Made by a program: the position numbers and the translations under genes
Notes under the pieces: generated by a model
The model's input: the letters and a program-made list of their open reading frames with translations, nothing else
Told to the model about the DNA's origin: nothing
Databases searched by the model: none
Shown: piece by piece, positions 40,905 to 51,835 of the stretch
Layout of the letters: each line of letters starts with the position of its first letter
Position numbering within the stretch: the stretch's first letter is position 1
NCBI GenBank assembly: GCA_037953745.1
Contig: JBAKBP010012992.1
Location: 1 to 64,000 of the forward strand
Length of the DNA: 64,000 bases
From: Lithodes maja
Lineage: Eukaryota; Arthropoda; Malacostraca; Decapoda; Lithodidae
Direction of reading: 5' to 3'

Positions 40905-41570
40905 TTGTCTTACCGGTAACATGACGTAACTTTGGACGGGGAGATAACTTGGGCACTCTAGAAAACATATACAATGAACCACAGTTATGGTGATGGGCTG
41001 GTCTATCAGAGTGAGAACTGAGCAATCTCTGCCATACCCATAGCTTACTCTGACTGTTCCTTTTACTTATATATTTTCTAAATCTCAAGTGACGGCGTCT
41101 CTTCCGTGGATTGACCTCCCAATCTACCAAGATTGGAAGCCAAAGTGTCACATTTTTTTTCCCTTGCCCCTCAGCTTTCTCTTCATAATTGCTGAGGGGC
41201 ACAGGGGGTGGGGCTTTGGTTTCCCGGGCATTTCCGCACCCTCCTCAGCTCCCCGCCATGGAGTGGCTTCGGTCACCCAGTCTTTATTGTGGTCGGCGGG
41301 GAGGGTTCTGTGGTGGCGCTCGGTTATGGCCTTGGAATTGCTCGGGGCCTTGGGGCTGTTCGGCCAGGCAGCTTGGGGAACAACAACAACAACAACCACA
41401 GTTATGGGATAAATACATGGTGTTATGAAAAAGCAAGATGTCTGTGGTGTTCTTCCATAATGCAGAGTAATTTTTCCATAACTGTAGCTTACATACCTTT
41501 ATCCAGAAATTTCCAAAGTATAGCCCCCGTCCGAAGCTAGGTCATTTCACAGTACCGTTTTTGTCCCCGT
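40905..41570. repeat. Dispersed repeat interrupted by a SINE
   Basis: The outer parts (40,905-40,990 and 41,395-41,560) match, in inverse order, a unit at about 16,635-16,875 in USP36 intron 3 (gaaatgacctagcttcgg, acagttatggaaaaatta, ttatcccataactgtgg). Confidence 0.65.
40991..41394 (+). mobile_element. SINE copy 2, full-length with target-site duplication
   Basis: 404 bp bounded by a perfect 13-bp duplication, accacagttatgg (40,978-40,990 and 41,395-41,407). Starts tgatgggctggtctatcaga and ends ggcagcttggggaacaacaa(c). The last 40 bases match the 3' end of the LINE at 33.7 kb. A tRNA-type A/B box was not convincing. Confidence 0.85.
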
Positions 41571-42639
41571 ATCCCTAGCCTACATTATTTATTATGTAAG
41601 CTTCTTCGTATACCTCTGTCAGTTAAATATTGATTTGAGCCATATTCTTTCTCCCAATGGTTCTCCTCCTTTCTGTTCACGATCCTTTCCAGTATTATAC
41701 TTGTTTTATTCCTGTTTAACACTTTTGTTGCGGCACTTGTCATATGACAATTGCTTGTACACCACTGTACCATACGGGGGTTTTGGACTAAAAGTAACCT
41801 TCATTCCCTGCACATTTTCATGTACAGTATAAACAAGAGCTAGAACGTATTTCAATGATATATCCTTGAAAGCAGAGGAATATACCTTGCCAATGACACC
41901 TGAATCATGTCTGTACGACCACTGGTTGCCGTGCAACGATATTGCACGCGTGATGCTAAATCGGTAAAAAAATAGCGAGTTTGAGCGGTTTCCGCTATTC
42001 CCAAGTCTGTAAGGGAGTTGGAGATGTCTCCCACAGCCACTAGTGATGGCTCAGACACGGTGGGCGGTGGATGGGAGGGTCCCGCACTGCTTAGACTCGC
42101 TCGCCTGCCTCCCAGCCCTTGTTCAAGGCAGAAATTTGGCAATTGTCATATAACAAGTGGCGCAGTGATGACCGTATTTTTTATATAACAGCCCACACTG
42201 AAGGATGAAATATTCCGTGGAAATATCCATAATGATACGTTGGAGCAGTGTGGGCGGGACAATTGCTAATCTCTCGTAAAGTAGCTCTTAAGTGTTTACT
42301 TTAGGTAGTGTCTGGTAGATTATTTTTTTTTACTGTAGAAAGGGAATTTTTTTTATCATTAATATTTTTTATATTTTTTTTTTTATTTGTTAATATATAT
42401 ATATATATGTTTTGCTTTATATGTTAATATATATCACTACTATTTTTTACAACTACAGTATGCTGTATTTACTTTTTTATTATATTGTGTTTAATTTATA
42501 TGTTTAGTAGCTGTACTTGTATTATATACATAATATAACCAATAGGAGAAGAGGGGCTATGGGTATGGCTGTTTTTTGTTTTGTATCATTGTTAAATTTT
42601 ATTTCTCTTAACTCGTCTCTACCCAACTTAGACGAATGA

Positions 42640-42770
42640 CTGTATATAGCTATATATATTTTTAAGGGAGCTCACCTCGCTTTTTTTTCTCTTTCTCTCC
42701 CTCTCTGTTTGGCTTCTATCCATTCGGCCCCATTCAGCCTACTGTTTGAAGACGTGAGTGGATGGATGAT
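42640..42770 (+). mobile_element. Solo arm of a foldback element
   Basis: ttaagggagctcacctcgct, tctctttctctccctctct and cattcggccccattcagcct match the left arm of 43,879-44,262. Confidence 0.55.
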
Positions 42771-43186
42771 CAAAATATGATGAAGAACTGCAAGGTGTGG
42801 ACATAGGGGATGTGATGATGATGATAGATTTTATTCTAGCCTACTGAGCCAAAGGCCACTTATAAGGCTAGGAAAGGGGTGGACATAGGGGAAGCTGTAC
42901 GGAAGGGTAGACCTAGAAAGATGTGGGATCAGGTTCAACTATCTGATTTCATATGGAAATAGGAATAGATAAATGAGACAGCGCTGAATAGTGCTGCCTG
43001 GAACGCCGCCGTTGGGATGCGAGACTAAAACTTTACCTTTTGTGGATCAATCCATCTTTAATTATATGTATATAATTATGTGATAACATTAAAACTTTAA
43101 GTACCAGCGACGTGTCTTATATTGTACTCTAGCTTTATTTCGAAAATGTTATGCAGATTAAGAAGGATCTGTGATAAGTAAGGTGG

Positions 43187-43606
43187 TTTGTTGTTGTTCC
43201 CCAGGCTGCTTGGCCGAACAGCCCCAAGGCCCCGAGCAAGGCGAAGGCCATAACCGAGCACCCCCACAGAACCCTCCCTGCCTACCACAATAAAGCCTGG
43301 GTGACTGAAGCCACTCCATGGCGGGGAGCTGAGGAGGGTGCGGAAACGCCCAGGAAACCAAAGCCCCACCCAAGGCCCTGTGCCCCTCAGCAATTATGAA
43401 GAGAAAGTTGAGGGGCAAAGGAAAAAATGTGACACTTTGGCTTTCAATCTGCCAACCTCTAGGTTGGCAGATTGGGAGGTCAATCCACGGAAGAGACGCC
43501 GTCACTTGAGATCTAGAAAATATAGAAGTAAAAGGAATAGTCAGAGTAAGCTATGGGTATGGCAGAGATCGCTCAGCTCTCACTCTGATAGACCAGCCCA
43601 TCACCA
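43187..43606 (-). mobile_element. SINE copy 3, near full-length
   Basis: Minus-strand copy reading from cccatcacca at the 5' tip to ttgttgttccccaggctg at the 3' end. Contains a local duplication of the aacctctaggttggcagatt segment near 43,450. Confidence 0.8.
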
Positions 43607-43878
43607 ATAGTAAGAAGGTTGGTTGATATAGTTGAAAGCCGTAATATTGCTAGAGGTCCTTCCTAAGCTTAATAAAATCATATAATAGTTGCCAGAATAT
43701 AATGCAAAGGACGTCACCGGTACAGCATGGGTTAAAGCAGTGGTGAATTATAGTTATTTATGTTTGGGAAATTAAAATTAAATATGTAAAACTCCGTCAT
43801 CCGAGCGAATGGGTGGATATATGCGTCAAAGATGTCTCTTGATAAATTTGTCCTTTGAATGAGAGAGTCAATATAAGC

Positions 43879-44262
43879 CTTAAGGGAGCCCACCTCGCTT
43901 TTTTTCTCTTTCTCTCCCTCTCTCTTTGGCTTGTATCCATTCGGCCCCATTCAGCCTACTGTTTTAAGACGTTTACCCCATCCAGGTGTCAATATTTTCC
44001 TGGCGAGCGGTAGTGAGCCATCATATATATATTTTTGTTTTGACAGCAAGCTAAATTTATATATTTTTCAATAGAAAAATATGTCCGGCGAAGCCGGATT
44101 TCTCCATATAATGCTGGCTTGCTATCGCTCGATAGGAAGAAATCGACACCTGGATGGGGATAAACGTCTTAAAACAGTTGGCTGAATGGGGCCGAATGGA
44201 TACAAGCCACGGAAAGAGAGAAATGGAGAGAAAGATTAAAAAAAGGCGGTGACCCCCCTTAA
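43879..44262. mobile_element. Foldback MITE with roughly 140-bp arms
   Basis: The left arm (ttaagggagcccacctcgct..cattcggccccattcagcc..catccaggtgtc) is mirrored on the right (gacacctggatgggg..gctgaatggggccgaatgg..ttaa). TTAA occurs at both ends. Confidence 0.75.
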
Positions 44263-44381
44263 CAAAGCTCCCGCCGTATTGTGCGTGTTGGTTTGAAGCA
44301 GCTCCTTGTTATGGGTGTAGAGGAAGTAATAAGAATTGACTTTACAGTTCCATGACGACTGTAAACAAGTTGAGTTTCTTT

Positions 44382-44799
44382 GTTGTTGTTGTTCCCCAGG
44401 CTGTCTGGCCGAACAGCCCCAAGGTCTCAAGCAAGGCCAAGGCCATAAACGAGCGCCCCCACAAAATCCTCCCTGCTTACCACTAACAAAGCCCGGGTGA
44501 CCGAAGCCACTCCAAGGCAGGGAGCTGAGGAGGGTGCGGAAATGCCCGGGAAACCAAAGCCCACCCAAGGCCCTGTGCCCCTCAGCAATTATGAAGGGAA
44601 AGCTGAGGGGCAAGGGAAAAATGTGACGCTTTGGCTCCCAATCTGCCAACTTCTAGGTTGGCAGTAGGGAGGTCAATCCCCGGAAAAGACTCCGCCACTT
44701 GAGATCTAGAAGATATATAAGTAAAAGGAACAGTCAGAGTAAGCTATGGGTATGGCAGAGATCGCTCAGGTCTCACTCTGATAGACCAGCCCATCACCA
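44382..44799 (-). mobile_element. SINE copy 4, with target-site duplication
   Basis: Full-length minus-strand copy, flanked by agtttctttgt (left about 44,373-44,383, right about 44,803-44,813). Confidence 0.82.
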
Positions 44800-44877
44800 G
44801 TAAGTTTCTTTGTATAAATGTCTGGTTGTCTATATTTTGTTTTTATTTTCCTGTATGTATATACTCTGCCACCTTCC

Positions 44878-45300
44878 CCTGTTTTCCCTTTTTTTTCGGG
44901 GGGGGGGGGGGGGGGGGACTCGAGACAGAGCCTGAGCAGGGACATCACAACACGTCAGAAAAACAAAACACAAAACACAAAATACAAAAATCTCAAACAC
45001 ATCTAGGTCGCCCAGGAGGAACATCCAGAGACCCAGGCCCATTTGGGGTCCCCTTAAAAGATTCCCAGGTCCAGATCCCCCGGAGAGGCGCCGATTTCCG
45101 CAGGCAGACCCGCAGCGAAGCTTCACCACAAGCCCGCCCACCATTCTTCCAGGCACACCCTTCATTACCACTGGCTCCCCGGGCCAGGCGCCTGATGGAC
45201 TACTATCTAGTCCAACTGGCGCATGACCCTCTCCCAAACGACCGCATTTACACTCATCTATTCACAAGCATTCTCCATTCATTCCTGTATATACATACAT
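44878..45300 (-). mobile_element. LINE 3'-UTR fragment
   Basis: Matches the 3' UTR of the LINE at 19,782-22,629 (compare aggcacacccttcatta and ccgggccaggcgcctgatgg). Contains a long G-run at 44,898-44,918. No RT coding remains. Confidence 0.8.
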
Positions 45301-45450
45301 ACATAGAATATTTATAATTTAGTTCTGTTTTACATTTCATTTTTATGTATTTAAACTACAAGTTTAATTTAGGTTAACAAGGTTAGCTTCAGTTCGGTTA
45401 GGGATAGTTGTGGTTAGATTAGGTTAGGTTGTAGATTAATTAGACTTGAT

Positions 45451-45546
45451 TTGGTTTCCACATAGCGATTTTGATTAGTTCTTTTGCCTTTATATTGCCT
45501 TTGTCCACGTTTTGGTTTGTTTATTTTGCAAGTTTTACAATTTTAT
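45451..45546 (+). mobile_element. PLE A terminal fragment
   Basis: gtttccacatagcgattttg to ttgcaagttttaca, the final 95 bases of PLE A, adjacent to a TTAGG-like stretch. Confidence 0.7.
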
Positions 45547-45589
45547 TTAGATCACAGTGGTAGTTGGGCAAACCTTTTCACGTTCGGTT

Positions 45590-45870
45590 TCCCCCTCAAT
45601 TTGGAGTTCCACAGGGATCAGTTTTGGGCCCAATTTTGTTAACAGTTTACACTGGTAGCCTTATCATATCTGCTCAATGCACATGATGTTTCTTATCACT
45701 TCTATGCTGATGATAGGCAAATTTATATTAAAATAATATACATGAAACTATAGGACAAAGATGAAGTCCCTATTGTCCGATATTACAATTTTGATGAGGA
45801 GGAGAAAACTTGAATTGAATGATAGCAAGCCAGAAATTGTTATCAGAAGAAATGGAAGATATGAAGACAA
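45590..45870 (+). pseudogene. LINE reverse-transcriptase relic
   Basis: Broken frames read QFGVPQGSVLGPILLTVYTG and SYHFYADDRQIYIK, RT motifs B and C, then RRRKLELNDSKPEIVI. Stops and frameshifts between them show an old fragment. Confidence 0.8.
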
Positions 45871-46729
45871 CACACTAAACAATAAATTCAATATTCTGTA
45901 TCCCAGAGTTGAGCCACCATGTGCTTCCTCATAACTCTTGAGAAAGTTGTTGTTGTCTGGTAGACGAGGCTGCGAGAGAGACTTGGGAGGTCAACTCGGG
46001 GATTAACAGCACCGATCAAGTAGCCTCCGGGCAAACACACGGCCAGGTGTGTGGCTATAGTCTATTCGCTGTAAGTAGGCGAGAAATCACGACCTCTATC
46101 CTCTGTAACTCAGAAAGGCCTAGAGCAATTGAGCTGTCAATTTACACACCTATTCCCTAGCCAAGTCTTTCTATTTGGTAGACATATGAACTCAATTACT
46201 CCAGTCCTTTTTGAGTTATGAGAGGTTAGAGGTTACGATTTCTGGCCAACCTAGAATTAACAAACTATAGTAGGCGGCTTTCTTTTTTGTCACTGGGCAG
46301 TCCGGATGAGTCCACTGTTCCAGAACGTATAATGTGAGGAAAATGGAACATCTAGAGCAATCTATACTATGCATGAAAATGCCAAGTATGAAGTCCATTA
46401 AATGTATTCAAGTGCAGCCTGTGTGTATGTGTTTATTTATCATACTGTTTATTTAATGTATTACATAATATAAGTGTAGCGAAGTACAGTACAACCAACT
46501 AGGTCCCACATCTATATTAAAAATAAGCAGAGGGCAAGATTCTCTGCAGTTTGTGCCTTAACAAACCGTTATATTACCATTTTCTATTCTTGCTATCATC
46601 AGATGATTTGATTCGGCATATGAAGGCCCTCTAGGATTTAAATGGTTATAATTCAGTTTCAATAATCCTTTCTAAGCAGAATAAATTTGTCTAGATGTAA
46701 CTAGAATGATATTTTATTTTTTATTTTTT
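45871..46729. other. No gene recognised
   Basis: Mixed repeats. A ttttgagttatgagaggtta block near 46,208 recalls the MITE arm at 40.6 kb. Confidence 0.4.
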
Positions 46730-46915
46730 CATATTTATTTATTTTTTGCTGGGGACCCCAAATGGGCCTGAGTCTCTGGGTCTTCTCCTGGGTGACTTAG
46801 ATGTATGTGAATTTTAATAGATATATATTTTTTATGTTGTGATATCCCTGTTCGAGCTCTGTCTCGAGTCGGCCACCCTCCGCTATGGGGTATGCGCCTG
46901 AGTATATACATACTG
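46730..46915 (+). mobile_element. LINE 3'-tail fragment
   Basis: Contains ccaaatgggcctgagtctct and, after an internal break, ctcgagtcggccaccctccg then tatgcgcctgagtatataca, as in the intron 4 LINE. Confidence 0.65.
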
Positions 46916-48262
46916 TACTATCTTCAGACCATTTTCAGCTCAGAAAATACCTTTATGAGGCAAGGGAAAAATATATTTCATCCTATTGGTCCATCATAAG
47001 CTAAATAAAAGTAATTAGAGGTAACTGGAATAAAAAATAAAAATAAAAAAAATTTGTACAGTGTTCTAATGGAAGATAATTATTTACCTGACAAGCTATG
47101 AATAGTGGTAAGTGCTGTCGCTATTGTCTACTTTGCACTAGCCACTATGTTGTTGTATACCTATACTCGTTAAATCAATTTCGCAGCATTCAAAGCAAAT
47201 TCTTCCACCATAAGTAGGATTATGATTTGTTGCAGTCATATATTGAGTGACCCTTGAAACTAAATAAAAAAACAAAAACAACCTTATATCTGAAAAATTA
47301 ACCCCCTCAGACAGATCAGGGAAACTTATTGATCTGTGGACAGACAACACACTATTTGCCACTATTTGGGTGAACTGTTATTTGTGGTACTGCCTGGCTC
47401 GGTAGGAAGTTGCCAACTAGCTCCATATTTAGTGTTGCCCTTCACTGAGCACTTGCACGCGATTATATACGCGATCGCGTATATACAGTAATAAATTAAG
47501 TTAACGCTAAGTTTCCCAAATTTATATACGCGATTGCGTCCAAATCGGTGTTTGGTCCAAACCAGTTATATACGCGATCACGTGTTAACTGACGGAGGGG
47601 GCTAATGTTACCATGATCATCTATGTGATGCCTTACTTACACTTGGGAAACCCATGGTAAAGGATGGCCATGGTAAACACTTCTGGCTACTTTGTCCAGT
47701 AATGCTCCCGTTGCCAGTGTCACAATCCGTCTTCCACTAGTGGAAGGTTAGCTTCATACGTATATGGAGAAATTATACCCACATGATCGACATTTTTTAT
47801 TTTCATTAAAAGTTTCCACCCTTCCTGGAGTCCTCTTCTCTTCATTATATTTCTCTGCATAAATTGTTGAAAATAAATATAACTAATCGGTACTAACTGT
47901 GAGAAGGGTGGAATAAGCTGTCAAGTTAATATGTACAGTCTAGTGTGAAGGTCCGTATAACACCTTCCGGTATGTCTACAGCATAATGGCTAAATATTAA
48001 TATTGATGATGAAACTCTCCCGATAAAGTATACAAAACTAGTGAATCCATTGCCATTATTTCTGAAGCTATATATTTGTAAACTGCAGTACAGTATAGTA
48101 CCAGATAATACAGTGATATAATAATTGCACACAAAATACAGTTGCTGCTCGATATTGGTGGTAAACTACCCAAGAACGAGACTAGGCTTATTGTCTGATG
48201 AACCACATTAACTCTAGTATGTACAGGCTCTACAAGATATTTGTGGTACACGGCTTACTGTA
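46916..48262. other. No gene recognised; CG-rich palindrome
   Basis: Contains a 22-base perfect palindrome at 47,464-47,485 and two related tatatacgcgat sites within 120 bp. Otherwise unassigned. Confidence 0.4.
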
Positions 48263-48459
48263 CACTTGGCCAAAAAAGTATTCGCACCCCTACCCTGATC
48301 ATCTGGTGTGTACAGCTCGGTAGGGTTGGCATCTCTGCATGCAGCTATATTCATCTATACTACTACCTACCTATACTACCTAAGACCTATGACCTATTCT
48401 ACCGAGCTGTACACACCAGATGATCAGCGTAGGGGTGCAGGTATTTCTTTGACCAAGTG
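48263..48459. mobile_element. Tc1/mariner-like MITE
   Basis: 197 bp flanked by TA. Arms of about 65 bp (cacttggccaaaaaagtatt and inverse aatacc..ttggtcaaag-like right end); the inner match gatcatctggtgtgtacagc is exact. The TTGGCCAAA-type end is typical of Tc1-like elements. Confidence 0.8.
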
Positions 48460-49669
48460 TACATTACATATAGGCCAGTGATCGTTGACTAATTATGTAG
48501 CTAACTCGGTCTTTCTGGCCCAGTATATAATAAAAAAAACTGTGTCTTCATGTCAGAACCGTATGACATATAAAGTGTAGCAGGAATTTCTAGCTGACAT
48601 TGTACATTTGTATATATATAAGATACAGTATACAGCGTAGTACCTGTACTGTATTAAGGAGTTGTAAATATGGTTATAAAAGTGGTGTTCGCTGCCCCTA
48701 GTTATACCAGAACACTGTTGAACCTAGTTAAGTCTGTGGGAATACCATACACAAGAGTCCAGATATTATACTGCCAGTGTCTGAAAGTTATGTTATGAAA
48801 ATTTAGCTTAGTTTTCCTCTCTCCCGACACGGAAATGCTCATGCCAGTGTTCGAAAATAAATAATAAGAAACTAGTGTACTGTACTGTACAAATATATCA
48901 GAAACTTGGCGTTGTTTATGCCAGTGAATACAAATTCATTGGCACAGATATTTCTTGTGCAAGTGCTTGAAACCAACGTTGCTAAACTTCAAGTTGATTA
49001 ATTAATTGGCTTTGAATCTTTTGTGCGAGTGTTTGAAATTTAACATAGCAAGAATAAGTTAACAAGAGTATCTAGTTAACAAATTGATTGATACATTAGA
49101 ATGTGCCAACAATTTTTTTACATGACTACAGTTTGTAACAAATTATTGGTTCAGTAGAATTGACAGTGTGACATTTACCAAAAATGAATACCATAAAACT
49201 AGTTAACAATGGCTGAAAATTGATTGGCACCTAGAACTGCCTCTATCGGTGCCTGAAAGTACCGTCAAAAGACGCCTCATATTGAATGGGATAAGACTTG
49301 CCCCGTGAACTTTGATGTCAAAATGAAGAGCCTTAAGGATGAATATGTGTATAAAATGTACAGCTCTGAATGTTTGAAAAGGAAATAAAATATAAAACCT
49401 TTTGGAGTGTAAGAGAAAATGACCAGTAGTGTAGAAATATACAATGTTGAGTTCTTTGATAGAAAAAGACCATGCCAATTTAGACTCTGAAACAATATAC
49501 CGGTATATATGATAAATATCTATAATGTAGAAAGTGTACAGCTTTGAATATCGCACAAGAGCACAAGAAATTAATACAATTAAAAGGTTATAAAAAAAAA
49601 TCATGTGTGTAATGAATGATACCTAGAGATGCATGGACGTGAATGGAGTTACGGAGAGGATCAATTAAG
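48460..49669. other. No gene recognised
   Basis: AT-rich, no coding similarity. Several ccagtgtytgaaa phrases recur between 48.77 and 49.26 kb, possibly an old low-copy repeat. Confidence 0.4.
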
Positions 49670-49958
49670 GGGGTACTACCGGTACTCGCTTTTCCTGGAC
49701 CCCCTTCTCCCTCATGTTTAGCATAATAGTTTTGCGGTTTTAAGACGTTTGTTCCGTTAGTTTGGCGATTTTGAGACCTTTCGCCTTATTTTTTTGTCAA
49801 TATTAAAACCCTTTAAGTGTGCCATTTAGGTGCCGATTTTTTCCTGGGCTCTAATTTTAGAAAGAATTTTCTACCGAATAATTACAAATTTATCTTGAAA
49901 AGGGGTCTAGGGGGTGTTTTTCTAAGCTTGATGGAGGTCTAGCGAGGAAACTCAAAAA

Positions 49959-49997
<39 letters not shown>

Positions 49998-50035
49998 ATA
50001 TATAGACCCAAAACCAAGCACTATCCCCTTAAGTT
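49670..50035 (+). repeat. Dispersed repeat, copy 3, with (aaat)n
   Basis: ccgttagtttggcgattttg, ccatttaggtgccgatttt and ctaagcttgatggaggtcta match 39.6 kb. An (aaat)n microsatellite lies at about 49,957-50,000. Confidence 0.55.
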
Positions 50036-51080
50036 TATAAGCATTGTGTTGGAGATATGACATAGCCGGCTTCACACGAGCACTTTACCGCCGGATGTAC
50101 TGGAGCCATTGTGTCCTAGTAAAAAAGTAGCTAAAATTGAGTCTATAATCTAACTTTTATTATCTTTCATTATGACTGTATTTTCTATCTATCTATCTAT
50201 CTTATCTATCTTAGGAGTTTAGGAGTAAAGTTGGTTAGTGGAGAAAACATAATAATTATCTATCTACTGTATTTGCTCAGGCCCAATCCCCATTTTTTTT
50301 TTTTTTTTTTTATTATTATTATTTTTTTTTTTTTTTATCTTAATTGTGAATAATGACAAATACAGTAGTCTAATATAATATTTGAATAAATAGCAAAAAA
50401 ACAAAAAAACAAAAAACACTTCTAGCTGATTCAAGGCTCCGATACATGTAGCTGATAAAGTTGCTCATCTGGCGCCATCAAAGTGTCAAGAAACGGCACT
50501 CTATGAAATAGAAGGATAGGTGGTATTATTCAGAACAAATTTAGATGTCGGAGTTACCATTACTTAGCCCTTTTTGTATGATGACACATGTTTACATTTT
50601 ATTCTGTGCTTGGTATACTTCCAGCCAGGGCCCCACTGGGGTAAATATAATAGCAAAACAGTGGTGGAACTGCCGTCCGAATGAAGGACTGCTCTGGGTC
50701 TGCGTCATAATCCACATAGTGGAAATGACACTGTGGAGTGGGTCAGTAGAGGCATGTCTGGGAGCCTGGAGGCAGTTTCTGCCATGGACATCCCTTTTGA
50801 GGCGCTTACTCTGGAAGCGGGGCGTCAGATTGATGATGATGATTTATTCTATCTGTCACTAGATGATTTAATTAAGCTTAGGAGGGATCTGTTGGACTCA
50901 AAGGGTTAGTTCAGATAGACTTTACCTTTATAATAGGCCTACTGATGAAATTGTCTAGTGAAAATTAAAAATGTGCGTTGTAGTACAGGCAGGGGTTAAC
51001 ACTATCTGGTCTGACATCTTGTGTGCTATGGTATTTTGTTTAATTATTATATAAAATATATAAAATATATATATATATAT
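50036..51080. other. No gene recognised
   Basis: Includes a LINE tail (ctcaggcccaatccccattt, 50,277) with long T-runs and an (at)n run just before the PLE B arm. Confidence 0.4.
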
Positions 51081-51114
51081 ATATGTAGTAAAACTCGCTA
51101 GGAAAATTGAAACA

Positions 51115-51165
51115 ATGGAACACCAAGCTTTCGTCTATTCTCTCAAGACATCTTCAGGGTAATAC
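51115..51165 (-). ncRNA. Hammerhead-ribozyme-like motif in PLE B (minus arm)
   Basis: On the minus strand: ttaccCTGAAGA, then gtct paired with agac, then GAAA, then the self-complementary aagctt and ggtg. CUGANGA and GAAA around a short stem II match the hammerhead core known from PLE terminal repeats. An extra U before stem II is a deviation. Structural call is by eye. Confidence 0.45.
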
Positions 51166-51565
51166 AAGAAAACAGGGGGAGAGTGAGGCTTAAATACCCG
51201 TCCTAAATCATCTGTGAGTTGCTAACTAGCATATAAATACAAAAAGTGTTGCCAGCCTACTGCCTGTTGCCATATTTTTAGGAACATACTTAATTTATAT
51301 ACAACATATATGTACATATATACATTAAAATGTGCCTAACAATACAATCTAATCATATATACAATTTGATACACCTCAATGAACTTGCAGATCCCTTTCA
51401 AACTGTTATCGTAACTTATGTAAATATGAAGACAACCTATACCTGTAGAAATACATATAATTACATATACATACACATATACATGCATACTGTATACACA
51501 CATACATTACATACATACACATAAAAATTACATATATAAGAAAAATAGAAAAAGAAACAACAAAT

Positions 51566-51700
51566 ATGGGAGTCTGCAGAAAGCCGAAAGGTCACACAAG
51601 GCAGATCCTACCCATATCCAACCCTACTTATAAGGACGAAGAGCCCACACCTGGCTAATACCCCTCACAGCTACACAGTATATAAATAATACATAAACAC
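51566..51700 (-). repeat. CR1-tail-like segment inside the PLE B 3' region
   Basis: gggagtctgcagaaagccg and acaaggcagatcc resemble the CR1 LINE tails at 12,855 and 13,005. The same segment is in the plus arm at about 58,850-58,960. Confidence 0.6.
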
Positions 51701-51835
51701 ACATATACATACACACACCTACTTACACACACACACATGTACTGTATACATACATTAACATACATATATACAATAATTATTATAAAACAAAACCAAACAC
51801 AAAGAAAATACATAGTGATCATACCTCATGTGTAT

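Noticed and set aside
41089..41540. Overlapping ORFs on both strands, also at 43.1-43.6 and 44.2-44.6 kb
   Set aside because: Chance frames through the SINE; the same peptides recur wherever the SINE does.
44826..45317. 163-aa + strand ORF
   Set aside because: Runs through a G homopolymer and an antisense LINE 3' UTR.
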